This document shows, piece after piece, positions 16,493 through 25,671 of a stretch of 64,000 nucleotides of DNA; position 1 is the stretch's first letter, and each line of letters starts with the position of its first letter. The notes beneath the pieces were generated by a model. The model had not been told where the DNA came from. It did no database searches and worked only from the letters and a program-made list of their open reading frames with translations. Both the position numbers and the translations under genes were made by a program. This stretch comes from Daejeonella oryzae DSM 19973 (lineage in GTDB: Bacteria > Bacteroidota > Bacteroidia > Sphingobacteriales > Sphingobacteriaceae): the NCBI RefSeq assembly GCF_000422945.1, contig NZ_AUHA01000003.1, forward strand, positions 620,001 through 684,000, written 5' to 3'.

Positions 16493-19111
16493 TCAGGACA
16501 AGATAAATGCCTTCGCTTTTTCAAGAGCTGAGTCTAAGCCAGCCGGATTTTTACCTCCTGCCGTAGCATAAAATGGCTGGCCACCGCCACCACCCTGAAT
16601 TTCTTTTGCAAGCTCACGAATAATAACCCCCGCATTCAAATTACGATCCTTAATTAGATTTTCAGAAACCATTACTGTTAAATTCGGCTTTCCTTCGAAT
16701 TCTGCGGCAAGTATTAAAAACAGATCAGGAACAATTTCTTTAATTCCGAAAGCTAAATTCTTAACAGCATCGGCATTTGGCAGCTCTATCCGTTTTGCAA
16801 TAAAGTTAATACCGTTTATGTTTTCGGCTTGCTTGGCTAACTCATATTTTAAACCGGCAGATTTTTCAAGAATATTTTTCTCTGATTCTTTTCGCAAACG
16901 AGAATTCTCTTCCAGAAGATTTTCAATAGTTTTAACAAGATCAGCGGGAGTTTTTAAAATTTCCTTTAAATCGGAAAGAACTTTTTGCTGATTAACGATA
17001 TATTCTTCGGCTTTAATTCCGGTTATTGCTTCAATACGGCGCACACCTGCGGCAACTGCACTTTCAGAAATAATTTTAAAATAACCGATCTGACCTGTGG
17101 CTTTAACATGCGTCCCGCCGCAAAGTTCTTTTGAAAAATGATCATCAAAAGTTATTACACGAACATAATCGCCATACTTTTCACCAAACAATGCAGTAAC
17201 CCCAGATTGTAAAGCTTCTTCATACGGAACATTTCGCTGCTCTTTTAAACTGATATTCTGCCGAATCTTTTTGTTCACAATTGATTCAATTTCGGAGATT
17301 TCCTGAGCACTTAATTTTGAAAAATGCGAAAAATCAAACCGCAAATAATCACCGTTAACCAATGAACCTTTTTGATTGACATGTGATCCTAAAACCTGTT
17401 TCAAAGCCGCATGCATTAAATGCGTTGCCGAATGATTATTCTCTGTAGAAAGGCGTTTTTCTTCATCAACCAATGCCCAGAAAGATCCTTCAAGATCTGC
17501 AGGCAATAAATCCAGGTAATGAATAATTAATCCATTTTCTTTTTTGGTATCGGTAACTTCAAACTGAAACAGGCGTGAATGATCTTCCAGCCTTCCGGTA
17601 TCGCCTATCTGTCCGCCACTTTCGGCATAGAACGGAGTACGATCCAAAACTACCTGAAACTGCTCTTTACCCCTGGCAATTATTTTTCTGTATTTTAATA
17701 TTTTACACTCTGTTTCCAGTTCCTGATAACCTACAAATTCTACTTCTTCACCTGCATTTACAATTACCCAATCTCCGGTATCAATAGCAGTGGCCGCACG
17801 GGAACGTGTTTTTTGCTCTTGAAGTTCTTTATTGAATCCCTCCATATCAACTTCAAGTCCCTTCTCGCGGGCCATTAAATCAGTTAGGTCAATTGGAAAC
17901 CCAAACGTATCGTAAAGCTCGAAAGCAAAACTTCCTTCAATTTTGCTTGCAGTATTAGCAAATTTTTCAAAACGCTGAATACCGGTAGATAAAGTTCTTA
18001 AGAATGAGGTTTCTTCTTCTAAAACCACTTTTTGAACAAATTCTTTCTGAAAGCTTAACTCGGGGAAAACACTTTCAAATTGCCCAGCCAAAACCGGCAC
18101 AAGCTTATTTAAAAACGGATCTTTGAAATTCAGAAAGGTATAGGCATAACGAACGGCACGGCGCAAAATCCGGCGAATTACATAGCCTGCTTTGTTATTA
18201 GAAGGCAGCTGACCATCGGCGATACAGAAACTGATTGCCCTGATATGGTCGGCCATCACACGCATGGCGATATCCAGCTTTTCGTCTTCTCCATAAGTAA
18301 CCTTAGCTTCTTTGGCTATAAACTGGATTAATGGCTGAAAAACATCGGTATCATAATTGGATGATTTTTGCTGCAGTACTCTCACTAATCTTTCCAAACC
18401 CATTCCCGTGTCAACATGTTGTGCGGGTAAAGGCTGTAAAGAACCATCTTTCAGCCGATTATATTGCATAAAAACATTATTCCAGATTTCAATAACCTGC
18501 GGATGATCATTGTTAACCAGGATTTTGCCATCTACCTCTTGCTTTTCGGCCGGAGTACGGCAATCCACATGTATTTCAGAACAGGGACCACAGGGGCCGG
18601 TTTCACCCATTTCCCAGAAATTATCTTTTTTATTTCCCAACAGAATCCGGTCTTCATCGATGAGCTCTTTCCACAAATTATATGCTTCCTGATCTTTCGG
18701 CAAGCCTTCTTTTTCGTCGCCTTCAAAAACGGTAACATACAATTGATCTTTCGGAATCCGGTACACTTCGGTTAACAGTTCCCAGCTCCATGTAATAGCT
18801 TCTTTTTTGAAATAATCGCCAAAACTCCAGTTACCAAGCATTTCGAACATGGTATGATGATAGGTATCAATGCCCACTTCTTCGAGGTCATTATGCTTCC
18901 CGGAAACCCGCAGACAGCGTTGCGTATCAGCCACACGTGGATATTTAACAGGTGCATCACCAAGAAACAACTCTTTAAACTGATTCATTCCTGCATTGGT
19001 GAACATTAAGGTTGGATCGTTTTTAACAACTATTGGTGCAGACGAAACAACCTGGTGCCCTTTACTTGCAAAAAAATCCAAAAATGCCTGCCTTATCTCT
19101 ATCGTGGTCAT
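16493..19111 (-). CDS. alaS: Alanyl-tRNA synthetase
   Basis: This 872-residue class II synthetase charges tRNA-Ala. The N-terminal catalytic core shows FTNAGMNQFKELFLG and HHTMFEMLGNWSFGD. The editing domain has the zinc/editing motif HSATHLMHAAL near residue 557 and the Cys/His pair in ELCGGTHVKATG near residue 662, which clear mischarged Ser and Gly. The C-terminal DHHA1/C-Ala region ends with the glycine-rich GGGGGQPFYATAGG typical of the family. Length is normal. It is transcribed alone on the minus strand with a 211-base gap to the MerR gene. Confidence 0.97.
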   Translation of the reverse strand: MTTIEIRQAFLDFFASKGHQVVSSAPIVVKNDPTLMFTNAGMNQFKELFLGDAPVKYPRVADTQRCLRVSGKHNDLEEVGIDTYHHTMFEMLGNWSFGDYFKKEAITWSWELLTEVYRIPKDQLYVTVFEGDEKEGLPKDQEAYNLWKELIDEDRILLGNKKDNFWEMGETGPCGPCSEIHVDCRTPAEKQEVDGKILVNNDHPQVIEIWNNVFMQYNRLKDGSLQPLPAQHVDTGMGLERLVRVLQQKSSNYDTDVFQPLIQFIAKEAKVTYGEDEKLDIAMRVMADHIRAISFCIADGQLPSNNKAGYVIRRILRRAVRYAYTFLNFKDPFLNKLVPVLAGQFESVFPELSFQKEFVQKVVLEEETSFLRTLSTGIQRFEKFANTASKIEGSFAFELYDTFGFPIDLTDLMAREKGLEVDMEGFNKELQEQKTRSRAATAIDTGDWVIVNAGEEVEFVGYQELETECKILKYRKIIARGKEQFQVVLDRTPFYAESGGQIGDTGRLEDHSRLFQFEVTDTKKENGLIIHYLDLLPADLEGSFWALVDEEKRLSTENNHSATHLMHAALKQVLGSHVNQKGSLVNGDYLRFDFSHFSKLSAQEISEIESIVNKKIRQNISLKEQRNVPYEEALQSGVTALFGEKYGDYVRVITFDDHFSKELCGGTHVKATGQIGYFKIISESAVAAGVRRIEAITGIKAEEYIVNQQKVLSDLKEILKTPADLVKTIENLLEENSRLRKESEKNILEKSAGLKYELAKQAENINGINFIAKRIELPNADAVKNLAFGIKEIVPDLFLILAAEFEGKPNLTVMVSENLIKDRNLNAGVIIRELAKEIQGGGGGQPFYATAGGKNPAGLDSALEKAKAFILS

Positions 19112-19322
19112 CTGTAATTATAAATTTGAGCAAAGTTAATTTTTTGCCTGTAAAATCCGTACCCGGATTGAAATGGAAAAATGGAAATTTATTTAAATCC
19201 TTAGCAGGATTATTTTACTGCGATAATTAATTTTTTGTGCTGTATTCTGTAATTTGATAGCTTTACAAAACAATTTGTTGGCTAAAGTGCTTTAGCTTCA
19301 GCTTATCTAGTATATATACAAA

Positions 19323-19658
19323 ATGCCTTACAAGGAACGCGAAATCAATAAACTTTACTACACTATGGGCGAAGTAACCCAGATGTTTGATGTAAATGCT
19401 TCGCAGATACGCTTTTACGAGAAAGAATTTGATATCCTTCAGCCTAAAAAAAATAAAAAAGGAAATCGACTTTTTACTCCTGAAGATGTTGAAAATTTAA
19501 AAATCATCTTTAACCTGGTTAAAGAAAAAGGATTTACTTTACATGGAGCCAAAGATTTTTTAAAGAACAATAAAGGCGAAGTAAAAGAAAACCAAAAAGT
19601 AATTGATTCTTTAGAACGTTTGAAACAGTTTCTGCTTGAAGTAAAAGAACAGCTTTAA
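19323..19658 (+). CDS. MerR-family transcriptional regulator
   Basis: The 111-residue protein carries an N-terminal MerR winged helix (YYTMGEVTQMFDVNASQIRFYEKEF, split here as residues about 11-36, followed by a wing with KGNRLFTPEDVENLKII) and a helical C-terminus with no cysteines, so metal sensing of the MerR/CueR type is unlikely. Short MerR proteins like this are near-universal in Bacteroidota and often sit beside unrelated housekeeping genes. Its target promoter is not apparent. The lipid kinase gene follows after 59 bases on the same strand. Confidence 0.88.
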   Translation: MPYKEREINKLYYTMGEVTQMFDVNASQIRFYEKEFDILQPKKNKKGNRLFTPEDVENLKIIFNLVKEKGFTLHGAKDFLKNNKGEVKENQKVIDSLERLKQFLLEVKEQL

Positions 19659-19717
19659 TAACTACATTATAATCAAGATTTAAATACCTGCAATCATTAA
19701 ATAACTCCCGGAAACAT

Positions 19718-20596
19718 ATGAAGGTTTTTTTTGTAATTAACCCCGGATCCGGGACAGAAACCAATAAAATTCTTGATCCGCTGATCGAGGAGATTTCTCA
19801 AAAATTACACTTCGATTATGAGGTTTATTCAATTGAGGGTTCTGATGCCGACTCCGTGATTAAAAAGAAAATAGAAGAATTTAAACCAGATATTGTTGCC
19901 GCTGCTGGTGGGGATGGGACGGTTAATATGCTGGCCTGTATTCTCGCTTACACGGATATTACGCTTCTAATAATTCCAACGGGTTCTGCAAATGGAATGG
20001 CCCGCGAATTACAAATTGCAAATAATCCTGAACAGGCAATTCATTTATTGGAAACCGGAATTACAAAGCCCATAGATCTTATAAAAATTAATGGAAAAAT
20101 TTGCATTCATCTGGGAGATGTAGGTTTAAATGCACGGATAGTTAAACGTTTTGAGCAGGAAAAGAAAAGAGGAATGATGTCTTACGCCAGGCATCTGATG
20201 GCCGAAATATTTCTACTGAAACACTATAAATTCCGCATTAAATACGAAAACAAGGAAATTACGAGGCGGGCCGTGTCGCTTACTTTTGCAAACGCCACAA
20301 AATACGGTACCGGAGCAGTAATAAATCCAAACGGCATTATCGACGACGGCAAGTTTGAACTCGTAATTATTAAGCCATTTCCGGATATTAAAATATTATC
20401 AATAGCCTGGAAAATGTTCAGGAACACTCTTTTGACTTCAGATTATGTAGAAATAATTTCTTGCAATGAAGCACATATAAAATCAAGCAGAAAAACTACT
20501 TTACAAATTGATGGAGAAATAATTAACAGAGTGAAAGAAATTAAGGTAGAAATGATGCATAACGCATTGAAAGTTTTAGTTCCGGCTCAAACTTAA
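19718..20596 (+). CDS. YegS/BmrU-type lipid (diacylglycerol) kinase
   Basis: This 292-residue protein has the diacylglycerol-kinase catalytic domain: INPGSGTETNK at residues 7-17, AAGGDGTVNMLA near residues 62-73 (the nucleotide-binding GGDGT) and PTGSANGMARELQI near 85. The C-terminal half is the beta-rich domain of the YegS/Rv2252/BmrU group. It should phosphorylate a lipid such as diacylglycerol or undecaprenol-like lipids at the inner membrane face; the true substrate is unknown. Its stop codon overlaps that of the convergent phosphoesterase in the shared tetranucleotide TTAA. Confidence 0.9.
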   Translation: MKVFFVINPGSGTETNKILDPLIEEISQKLHFDYEVYSIEGSDADSVIKKKIEEFKPDIVAAAGGDGTVNMLACILAYTDITLLIIPTGSANGMARELQIANNPEQAIHLLETGITKPIDLIKINGKICIHLGDVGLNARIVKRFEQEKKRGMMSYARHLMAEIFLLKHYKFRIKYENKEITRRAVSLTFANATKYGTGAVINPNGIIDDGKFELVIIKPFPDIKILSIAWKMFRNTLLTSDYVEIISCNEAHIKSSRKTTLQIDGEIINRVKEIKVEMMHNALKVLVPAQT

Positions 20597-21633
20597 TTTA
20601 AAGGCTGCTCGTACACCATTTTCCCTTTATTATGACCAGGATCCAATATCCAGGCCGAAGAAACTACTGATCCGTCACTCTCAAACCTGATTTTAAAGAA
20701 TCCTTTTGCTTTCATTCCAAAGCGCAGATTCTTACCGCCTTTTAAAACATATTTCAGTTTTGATCCGGCCCCGCTGATGATGAAATGATTATGATCTTTG
20801 CTAATGTGCTGCAAATTATGCTCATGCCCTGCAGCATAAATTAAACCCGGATATTCTTTGAAAACCTCTTTTAACTTTTTTCTTAAATGCCGGTATCTAG
20901 GATGTGCAATATCTTCCTTAGCGCCAAAATATTTTCTGTACAAGGGAAGCAATGACCCAATAAGCGGTAATGGAACATACGCTTTTCTATGGTAAATGGT
21001 CATCGGAAATAAATGATGACTGAATTTATAGCGACCGCCATGAATAGCATAACTGTAAACTGGCGCATGTCCGGCCACAATTATCTGTTTACCCTTATTC
21101 TTGTCGAGTACCTTTCTTAGGTGAATAAAAAAGTCCTCTTCAGAATTAACGCGGCAACCACACTCCTTTCCGATTGGCCGGTAGCCTGATTGAAGCCACC
21201 ACTGGGTATTTATAAGAACAATGGTTATGTTATCATTTACATTGATTTCTGAAGGTCCCGGGCATCCGTTTGACGGAAACATTACCTGTGTTCCGAATAA
21301 TTTATCAAGATATTTTTGCTGACGCAAAACATATTCATATCCATCCGCTCTGCCTTTATTCCAATCATGATTACCGGAGATAAACAATACTTTGCCGTGA
21401 TAATCTTTTAATGCGTTTTTGTGGGCATTCAACGTATCCTCAGCTTCTTTCCTAAGTAAATGATCCTTTGCCGGTAATCCGCGGGGATAAATATTATCTC
21501 CTAAAAATACAATAGCCGACTCCTGATTTACATCACAATGAGCCTTCAACATTTCCAATACCTGATCTGGTTTATTGCGGGAAATACTTCCAGTATCACC
21601 AATTAAAAAAATCTCGTACGGCACATTATTCAT
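20593..21633 (-). CDS. Calcineurin-like metallophosphoesterase
   Basis: The 346-residue protein shows all the calcineurin-type metal-binding blocks in order: FLIGDTGSI (Asp 13), FLGDNIYPRGLP near residue 45, SGNHDWNKG near 87, VAGHAPVYS near 182 and AAGHEHNLQ near 270. There is no signal peptide, so it should be cytoplasmic. The substrate is unknown; similar proteins in Bacteroidota lie next to outer-membrane assembly genes but here it stands between a lipid kinase and an enoyl-CoA hydratase. An acid-phosphatase-like or diadenosine-polyphosphate-type activity is equally possible. Confidence 0.88.
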   Translation of the reverse strand: MNNVPYEIFLIGDTGSISRNKPDQVLEMLKAHCDVNQESAIVFLGDNIYPRGLPAKDHLLRKEAEDTLNAHKNALKDYHGKVLFISGNHDWNKGRADGYEYVLRQQKYLDKLFGTQVMFPSNGCPGPSEINVNDNITIVLINTQWWLQSGYRPIGKECGCRVNSEEDFFIHLRKVLDKNKGKQIIVAGHAPVYSYAIHGGRYKFSHHLFPMTIYHRKAYVPLPLIGSLLPLYRKYFGAKEDIAHPRYRHLRKKLKEVFKEYPGLIYAAGHEHNLQHISKDHNHFIISGAGSKLKYVLKGGKNLRFGMKAKGFFKIRFESDGSVVSSAWILDPGHNKGKMVYEQPLN

Positions 21634-21685
21634 TTTCAGGTAAGGAATAATTGGTTTATAAAATTATAAATGGCTCATTAGAGAT

Positions 21686-22459
21686 TTACCATTCAAGCTT
21701 TTCTTTATTTAAAAAGGCAGAAATTCCTCGTTTGCAATCATCACTTGACCGTGCCTTTGCATTTAGATGAACAGCATTCTCCAGACTTTCCTCTAGACTT
21801 AAATTCTGAGCCATGTTAAGCAACTCTTTAGTTAGAGTTACCGATTGCGCTGAAACAGAAGAAATAAATCTTTGAGCATAATGTATTACCTCTCCGCGAA
21901 TTTTATCAGCCTCGAAAATAAAATTAATGAGTCCATACTCTGCTGCTTTTTCAGCACTTATCAAATCACCGCTAAGCAATAATTCTTTAGTTCTGGCTTC
22001 ACCTAACTTTCTTACCAAAAAGCAAGCCACCAATGCGGGTATAAAACCAATTTTCACTTCGGTATATCCAAATTTTGCCTCAGGAATACTAAATACCAGG
22101 TCGCATACAGACGCAAGGCCGCAGCCACCGGCAATTGCGTGGCCTTCTACCTGTGCAATAACTAATTTGGGGGAAGTATAAATGGTATAAAAAAGCTCTT
22201 TTAAACTACCAGAATCACTTACATTCTCTTCATAAGAATTGGATTGAAGTTGTTGTAAATATGCCAAGTCTGCACCGGCACTAAAAACCTCGCCGTTTGC
22301 TGATAACACAATCACTTTAACATTTTCATCAGTATTTGCTTTCAGAAAACACGCTGTTAAAAGTTTAACCAGCTCGGGATTTAATGCATTTCTTTTTTCG
22401 GGACGGTTTAAGGTTATGAAAGAAACCCTGTTTTTAAGTTCGTAATCAATTAAAGCCAT
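21686..22459 (-). CDS. Enoyl-CoA hydratase/isomerase family protein
   Basis: At 257 residues this is a crotonase-fold enzyme. The substrate-binding and oxyanion blocks are present: LNRPEKRNALNPELV at the N-terminus, AGADLAYLQQ, GHAIAGGCGLASVCD near residue 110 and the catalytic-glutamate block FGYTEVKIGFIPALV near residue 135. The latter block resembles methylglutaconyl-CoA hydratases of leucine degradation more than fatty-acid enoyl-CoA hydratases, but that is a judgement from pattern only. It stands alone on the minus strand, separated from the glp locus by 125 bases. Confidence 0.88.
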   Translation of the reverse strand: MALIDYELKNRVSFITLNRPEKRNALNPELVKLLTACFLKANTDENVKVIVLSANGEVFSAGADLAYLQQLQSNSYEENVSDSGSLKELFYTIYTSPKLVIAQVEGHAIAGGCGLASVCDLVFSIPEAKFGYTEVKIGFIPALVACFLVRKLGEARTKELLLSGDLISAEKAAEYGLINFIFEADKIRGEVIHYAQRFISSVSAQSVTLTKELLNMAQNLSLEESLENAVHLNAKARSSDDCKRGISAFLNKEKLEW

Positions 22460-22584
22460 TACTTAATTTGTTCAGATTATATTCAAATCTAAATCAAAAA
22501 TTAAGCATAACTCTACATGAGCAGGTTTTATTTATGTTATTGGGAATTATTCTATTTCAAGGATGCTGATCTCAGGATTATAAA

Positions 22585-23268
22585 CTACTTTAAATACTTT
22601 CCGCTTTCTAATAATTCCTTCCATCGGGCATAGCCCAATAAACTTAAATGTAAGCCGTCAACGGTATACTTTTTATCCATGCGCTTTTCAGCATCCAAAA
22701 ATGCCGGATACAAGTCTATAAGAGTAATTTTTTCTATTGCAACCAGCTCTTTTAGGGCTTTGTTCAGCCATAAAATGTGCTCCTCTTTATTATAATGATT
22801 TTTGAATTTATCATACGTATTATTGGTGGGAAGCATGGTGTGGAAATAGATTTTTGTTCTTGGTGAACCCGATTTAATTCTGCTAACAATCTTCCTGTAA
22901 TTCTCAAGAATAACCTCATCAGGAATATTCCTTGAAATATCGTTTACACCTATCAGGATAAAAACCTTAGAGGGTTTTCCTTCAATTACTTCGTCGAGAC
23001 GCTCCAATACACCGAAGGTTATATCACCGGATATGCCCCTGTTCTTAATATTTTTTCGGTTTAATAATTCAGACCATTCTGTACCGGCGGTGATACTGTT
23101 TCCCAAAAAAATTATATCCTTACGGGAATTTGGGTAAGATTTAAACTCATTTACCTTATTCTGAAAATTAGACGGCCTGAAGGTGCTGTCCCATTTAGCG
23201 GTTTGGGAAAACCCCGGAACAGCCATAAAAATACAGGTGATGACTAACACAAATTTCAAATAATTCAT
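22585..23268 (-). CDS. Secreted GDSL/SGNH hydrolase
   Basis: I chose the ATG at 23268 because it opens a signal peptide (MNYLKFVLVITCIFMAVPGF, cleaved near SQ); an ATG at 23280 adds four residues. SGNH blocks are complete: catalytic Ser in FLGNSITAG, Gly in NRGISGD, Asn in IGVNDI and the His of DGLHLS near the C-terminus. Family members are esterases acting on acylated lipids or sugars (platelet-activating-factor acetylhydrolase-like). It lies 14 bases after glpT on the same strand, at the end of the glp/SusCD locus, which suggests it could remove acyl groups from phospholipids or lysophospholipids to give glycerophosphodiesters. That role is inference. Confidence 0.85.
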   Translation of the reverse strand: MNYLKFVLVITCIFMAVPGFSQTAKWDSTFRPSNFQNKVNEFKSYPNSRKDIIFLGNSITAGTEWSELLNRKNIKNRGISGDITFGVLERLDEVIEGKPSKVFILIGVNDISRNIPDEVILENYRKIVSRIKSGSPRTKIYFHTMLPTNNTYDKFKNHYNKEEHILWLNKALKELVAIEKITLIDLYPAFLDAEKRMDKKYTVDGLHLSLLGYARWKELLESGKYLK

Positions 23269-23282
23269 TTTACAGATCATAA

Positions 23283-24641
23283 TTAAGATTTCAAATCAGG
23301 TTCAGTTTGCTGACTGGCAAGATGTATTTTTTCTCTTTTCCAGGTTAATAAGGTAAAGAAGATGGAAAGTAAACAGGCTAATATTAGAACAACAAAGCCC
23401 CCATCCCATCCCCATAAATCAACAACATAGCCCATGGCGATATTGGCGAATAAAGCACCGCCCATATACCCGAACAAACCCGTTAAACCTGCGGCGGTTC
23501 CTGCAGCTTTTTTTGGAACCAGGTCGAGCGCCTGAACGCCAATTAACATTACAGGTCCATAAATTAAAAATCCAATAACAATTAAAGCAATATTATCAAT
23601 TACAATATTACCCGGAGGATTTTTCCAGTAAACAACAACGGCCAGTAAAACCAATATCATGTATATAACAATAGCTGGTGCACGCCTTCCCTTAAATACT
23701 TTATCACTAATCCAGCCGCATAAAAGCGTACCCGGAATACCTGCATATTCATAAGCGAAATAAGCCCAGCCGGTTTCTTTAACTGAAAACCCTTTTGCTT
23801 CTTCCAGGTACACAGGTGCCCAGTCTAAAATTCCGTATCGTACCAGGTAAACAAATGCATTAGCAAATGCGATGTACCAGAGTATGCGGTTATTAAAAAC
23901 GTAATCAAAGAAGATTTGCCGGGCACTCAGCTCTTTTTCATGCTCCTCTGAATAATTATTGGGATAATCGTTTTTATATTTTTCAATGGGAGGCAATCCG
24001 CATGATTGAGGCGTATCCCTGATAAATAAATAGGCAATGAAAGCAAAAATAAGGGCAACCATTCCCGGGAAATACAATTTACTTTCCCAGTCTCCAAATA
24101 TGGCAATGGCTGCAATAGCAACGGGGCCGATCAAACCGCCTCCAACATTATGTGCAACATTCCATATTGACATTTTTGTTCCTCTCTCTTTGGTAGAAAA
24201 CCAGTGAACCATAACCCTTCCACTTGGTGGCCAACCCATTCCCTGAAACCATCCGTTAACGAATAATAACACAAACATGATTAATATCGAGCTTGTAGCA
24301 ATTGGCACCAAACCCATAAAAATCATGGTGAATGCGGATAATAATAAACCCGCTGTAAGAAAAGTTCGGGCATTACTTCGGTCAGAGACGTTGCCCATCA
24401 AAAATTTGCTTAATCCATAAGCAATGGAAACTCCCGATAAGGCTAAGCCTAATTCTCCCTTAGAATACCCTAAAGCAATCAGATCCGGCATAACCAGAGA
24501 GAAGTTTTTCCGAACCAGATAATAACCGGCATATCCCAAAAATATACCCAGAAAGACTTGTAATCTTAAACGTTTGTACTCGGGATCTATACGTTCTAAG
24601 GGCAGTTGTTTTGTATGAGGAGCAGGAGGAAAAAATTTCAT
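23283..24641 (-). CDS. glpT: Glycerol-3-phosphate:phosphate antiporter
   Basis: This 452-residue MFS protein matches the GlpT pattern along its length: [16 protein letters not shown] at residues 39-54, [51 protein letters not shown] and [15 protein letters not shown]. The residues known to be critical in E. coli GlpT, Arg45, His165 and Arg269, have counterparts here (Arg 44 in YLVRKNF, the His of VAHNVGGG, the Arg of [12 protein letters not shown]). It should import glycerol-3-phosphate in exchange for phosphate across the inner membrane. It lies just after glpQ (56 bases) as in the classic glpTQ pair, in reversed order. Confidence 0.95.
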   Translation of the reverse strand: MKFFPPAPHTKQLPLERIDPEYKRLRLQVFLGIFLGYAGYYLVRKNFSLVMPDLIALGYSKGELGLALSGVSIAYGLSKFLMGNVSDRSNARTFLTAGLLLSAFTMIFMGLVPIATSSILIMFVLLFVNGWFQGMGWPPSGRVMVHWFSTKERGTKMSIWNVAHNVGGGLIGPVAIAAIAIFGDWESKLYFPGMVALIFAFIAYLFIRDTPQSCGLPPIEKYKNDYPNNYSEEHEKELSARQIFFDYVFNNRILWYIAFANAFVYLVRYGILDWAPVYLEEAKGFSVKETGWAYFAYEYAGIPGTLLCGWISDKVFKGRRAPAIVIYMILVLLAVVVYWKNPPGNIVIDNIALIVIGFLIYGPVMLIGVQALDLVPKKAAGTAAGLTGLFGYMGGALFANIAMGYVVDLWGWDGGFVVLILACLLSIFFTLLTWKREKIHLASQQTEPDLKS

Positions 24642-24697
24642 TCAGGATTGGTTAGGGCTATGAAAATAAAAGGCAACAGCATTTCAAATAAAAAATT

Positions 24698-25603
24698 TTA
24701 TTGGTTAAATAAATCCGGATAATCAGAAATAATCCCATCAACCCCAAATGACTTTAAGCGAGTAATTTGCTGCTTGGTGTTTACTGTCCAGGGTATTATT
24801 TTTATTCCTTTTTCATGAACCTGTTTAACCAAATCGGAAGTAACCAGTTTTGAATTGGGACTATAAATGGTTGGTGTAAATCCCAATTCCGTAAGATTAT
24901 TTTTTAAGGAATTACTTTCTACCAAATAGGCGGTTTTTATATTGGGATATTTATCATGAAGTACACGCAATGTTCGCGGATCAAAAGATTGAATAATTAC
25001 CCATGGAGTGATTTTCTTTTTTTCTAAAACATCCATTAACAGTTTTACAAATTGCTCAGGCTCCGGATGGAAACGCTTGTCACCCTCTGGTTTGGATTTG
25101 GTCTCAATATTATAAAACACCTGAGGCTTTCCATTGCTTACCAGATAATTTTGTACCGAATCAATCAGTTGAGTTAAAAGGGGAATATGAACTTTTAACT
25201 TTTGCTGTTTTGGAAATTTATCATAAAACTTTGAACCTACATCAAACTTTTTAATTGCATCATAATCCATTTGATAGAATGCAAATTTCTCAGCTTCAGC
25301 TTTGGATATTTCTTTACCATCCACACTAAGCGTAAACAATGAATTTATATGATCATCATGAGATAAAATAACCTGATTATCCCGCGATATATGAACATCC
25401 ATTTCCAAAGTAGTAACTCCAAGTTGTATGGCTTTATACATTGCAGGAATAGTATTTTCCGGCATAAGTCCTCTTGCTCCGCGATGGCCTTCGGTATCAA
25501 AAGCGGGCAGAGCAGCCTGTTGAGCAGATTTTTGAATTTTACAGCTTCCTATCATCATGAATACGAATATAGCCGGTATAAATAATTGTTGCTTTAAAGT
25601 CAT
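24698..25603 (-). CDS. glpQ: Glycerophosphodiester phosphodiesterase lipoprotein
   Basis: GlpQ hydrolyses glycerophosphodiesters to glycerol-3-phosphate and an alcohol. The GDPD signature is clear: EGHRGARGLMPENT near residue 39 with the catalytic His and Arg, then TTLEMDVHISRDNQ with the Glu and Asp metal ligands, LSHD, and the C-terminal TVNTKQQI and VDGIISDYP. A lipobox MIGSC (Cys 21 from the ATG at 25603) places it in the membrane, probably facing the periplasm; an ATG at 25609 would add two residues. The neighbouring glpT exports the same logic: product uptake. At about 301 residues the length is normal. Confidence 0.94.
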   Translation of the reverse strand: MTLKQQLFIPAIFVFMMIGSCKIQKSAQQAALPAFDTEGHRGARGLMPENTIPAMYKAIQLGVTTLEMDVHISRDNQVILSHDDHINSLFTLSVDGKEISKAEAEKFAFYQMDYDAIKKFDVGSKFYDKFPKQQKLKVHIPLLTQLIDSVQNYLVSNGKPQVFYNIETKSKPEGDKRFHPEPEQFVKLLMDVLEKKKITPWVIIQSFDPRTLRVLHDKYPNIKTAYLVESNSLKNNLTELGFTPTIYSPNSKLVTSDLVKQVHEKGIKIIPWTVNTKQQITRLKSFGVDGIISDYPDLFNQ

Positions 25604-25671
25604 CTGCATTTTAATTGCTTATCTGTAAGTTTTGTATTCTATAGAGAATTGTAACCTTTTTATTTTTTATT

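Noticed and set aside
17575-18963. Short ORFs on both strands inside alaS
   Set aside because: They overlap the conserved alaS frame and are composed of unlikely, low-quality protein sequence.
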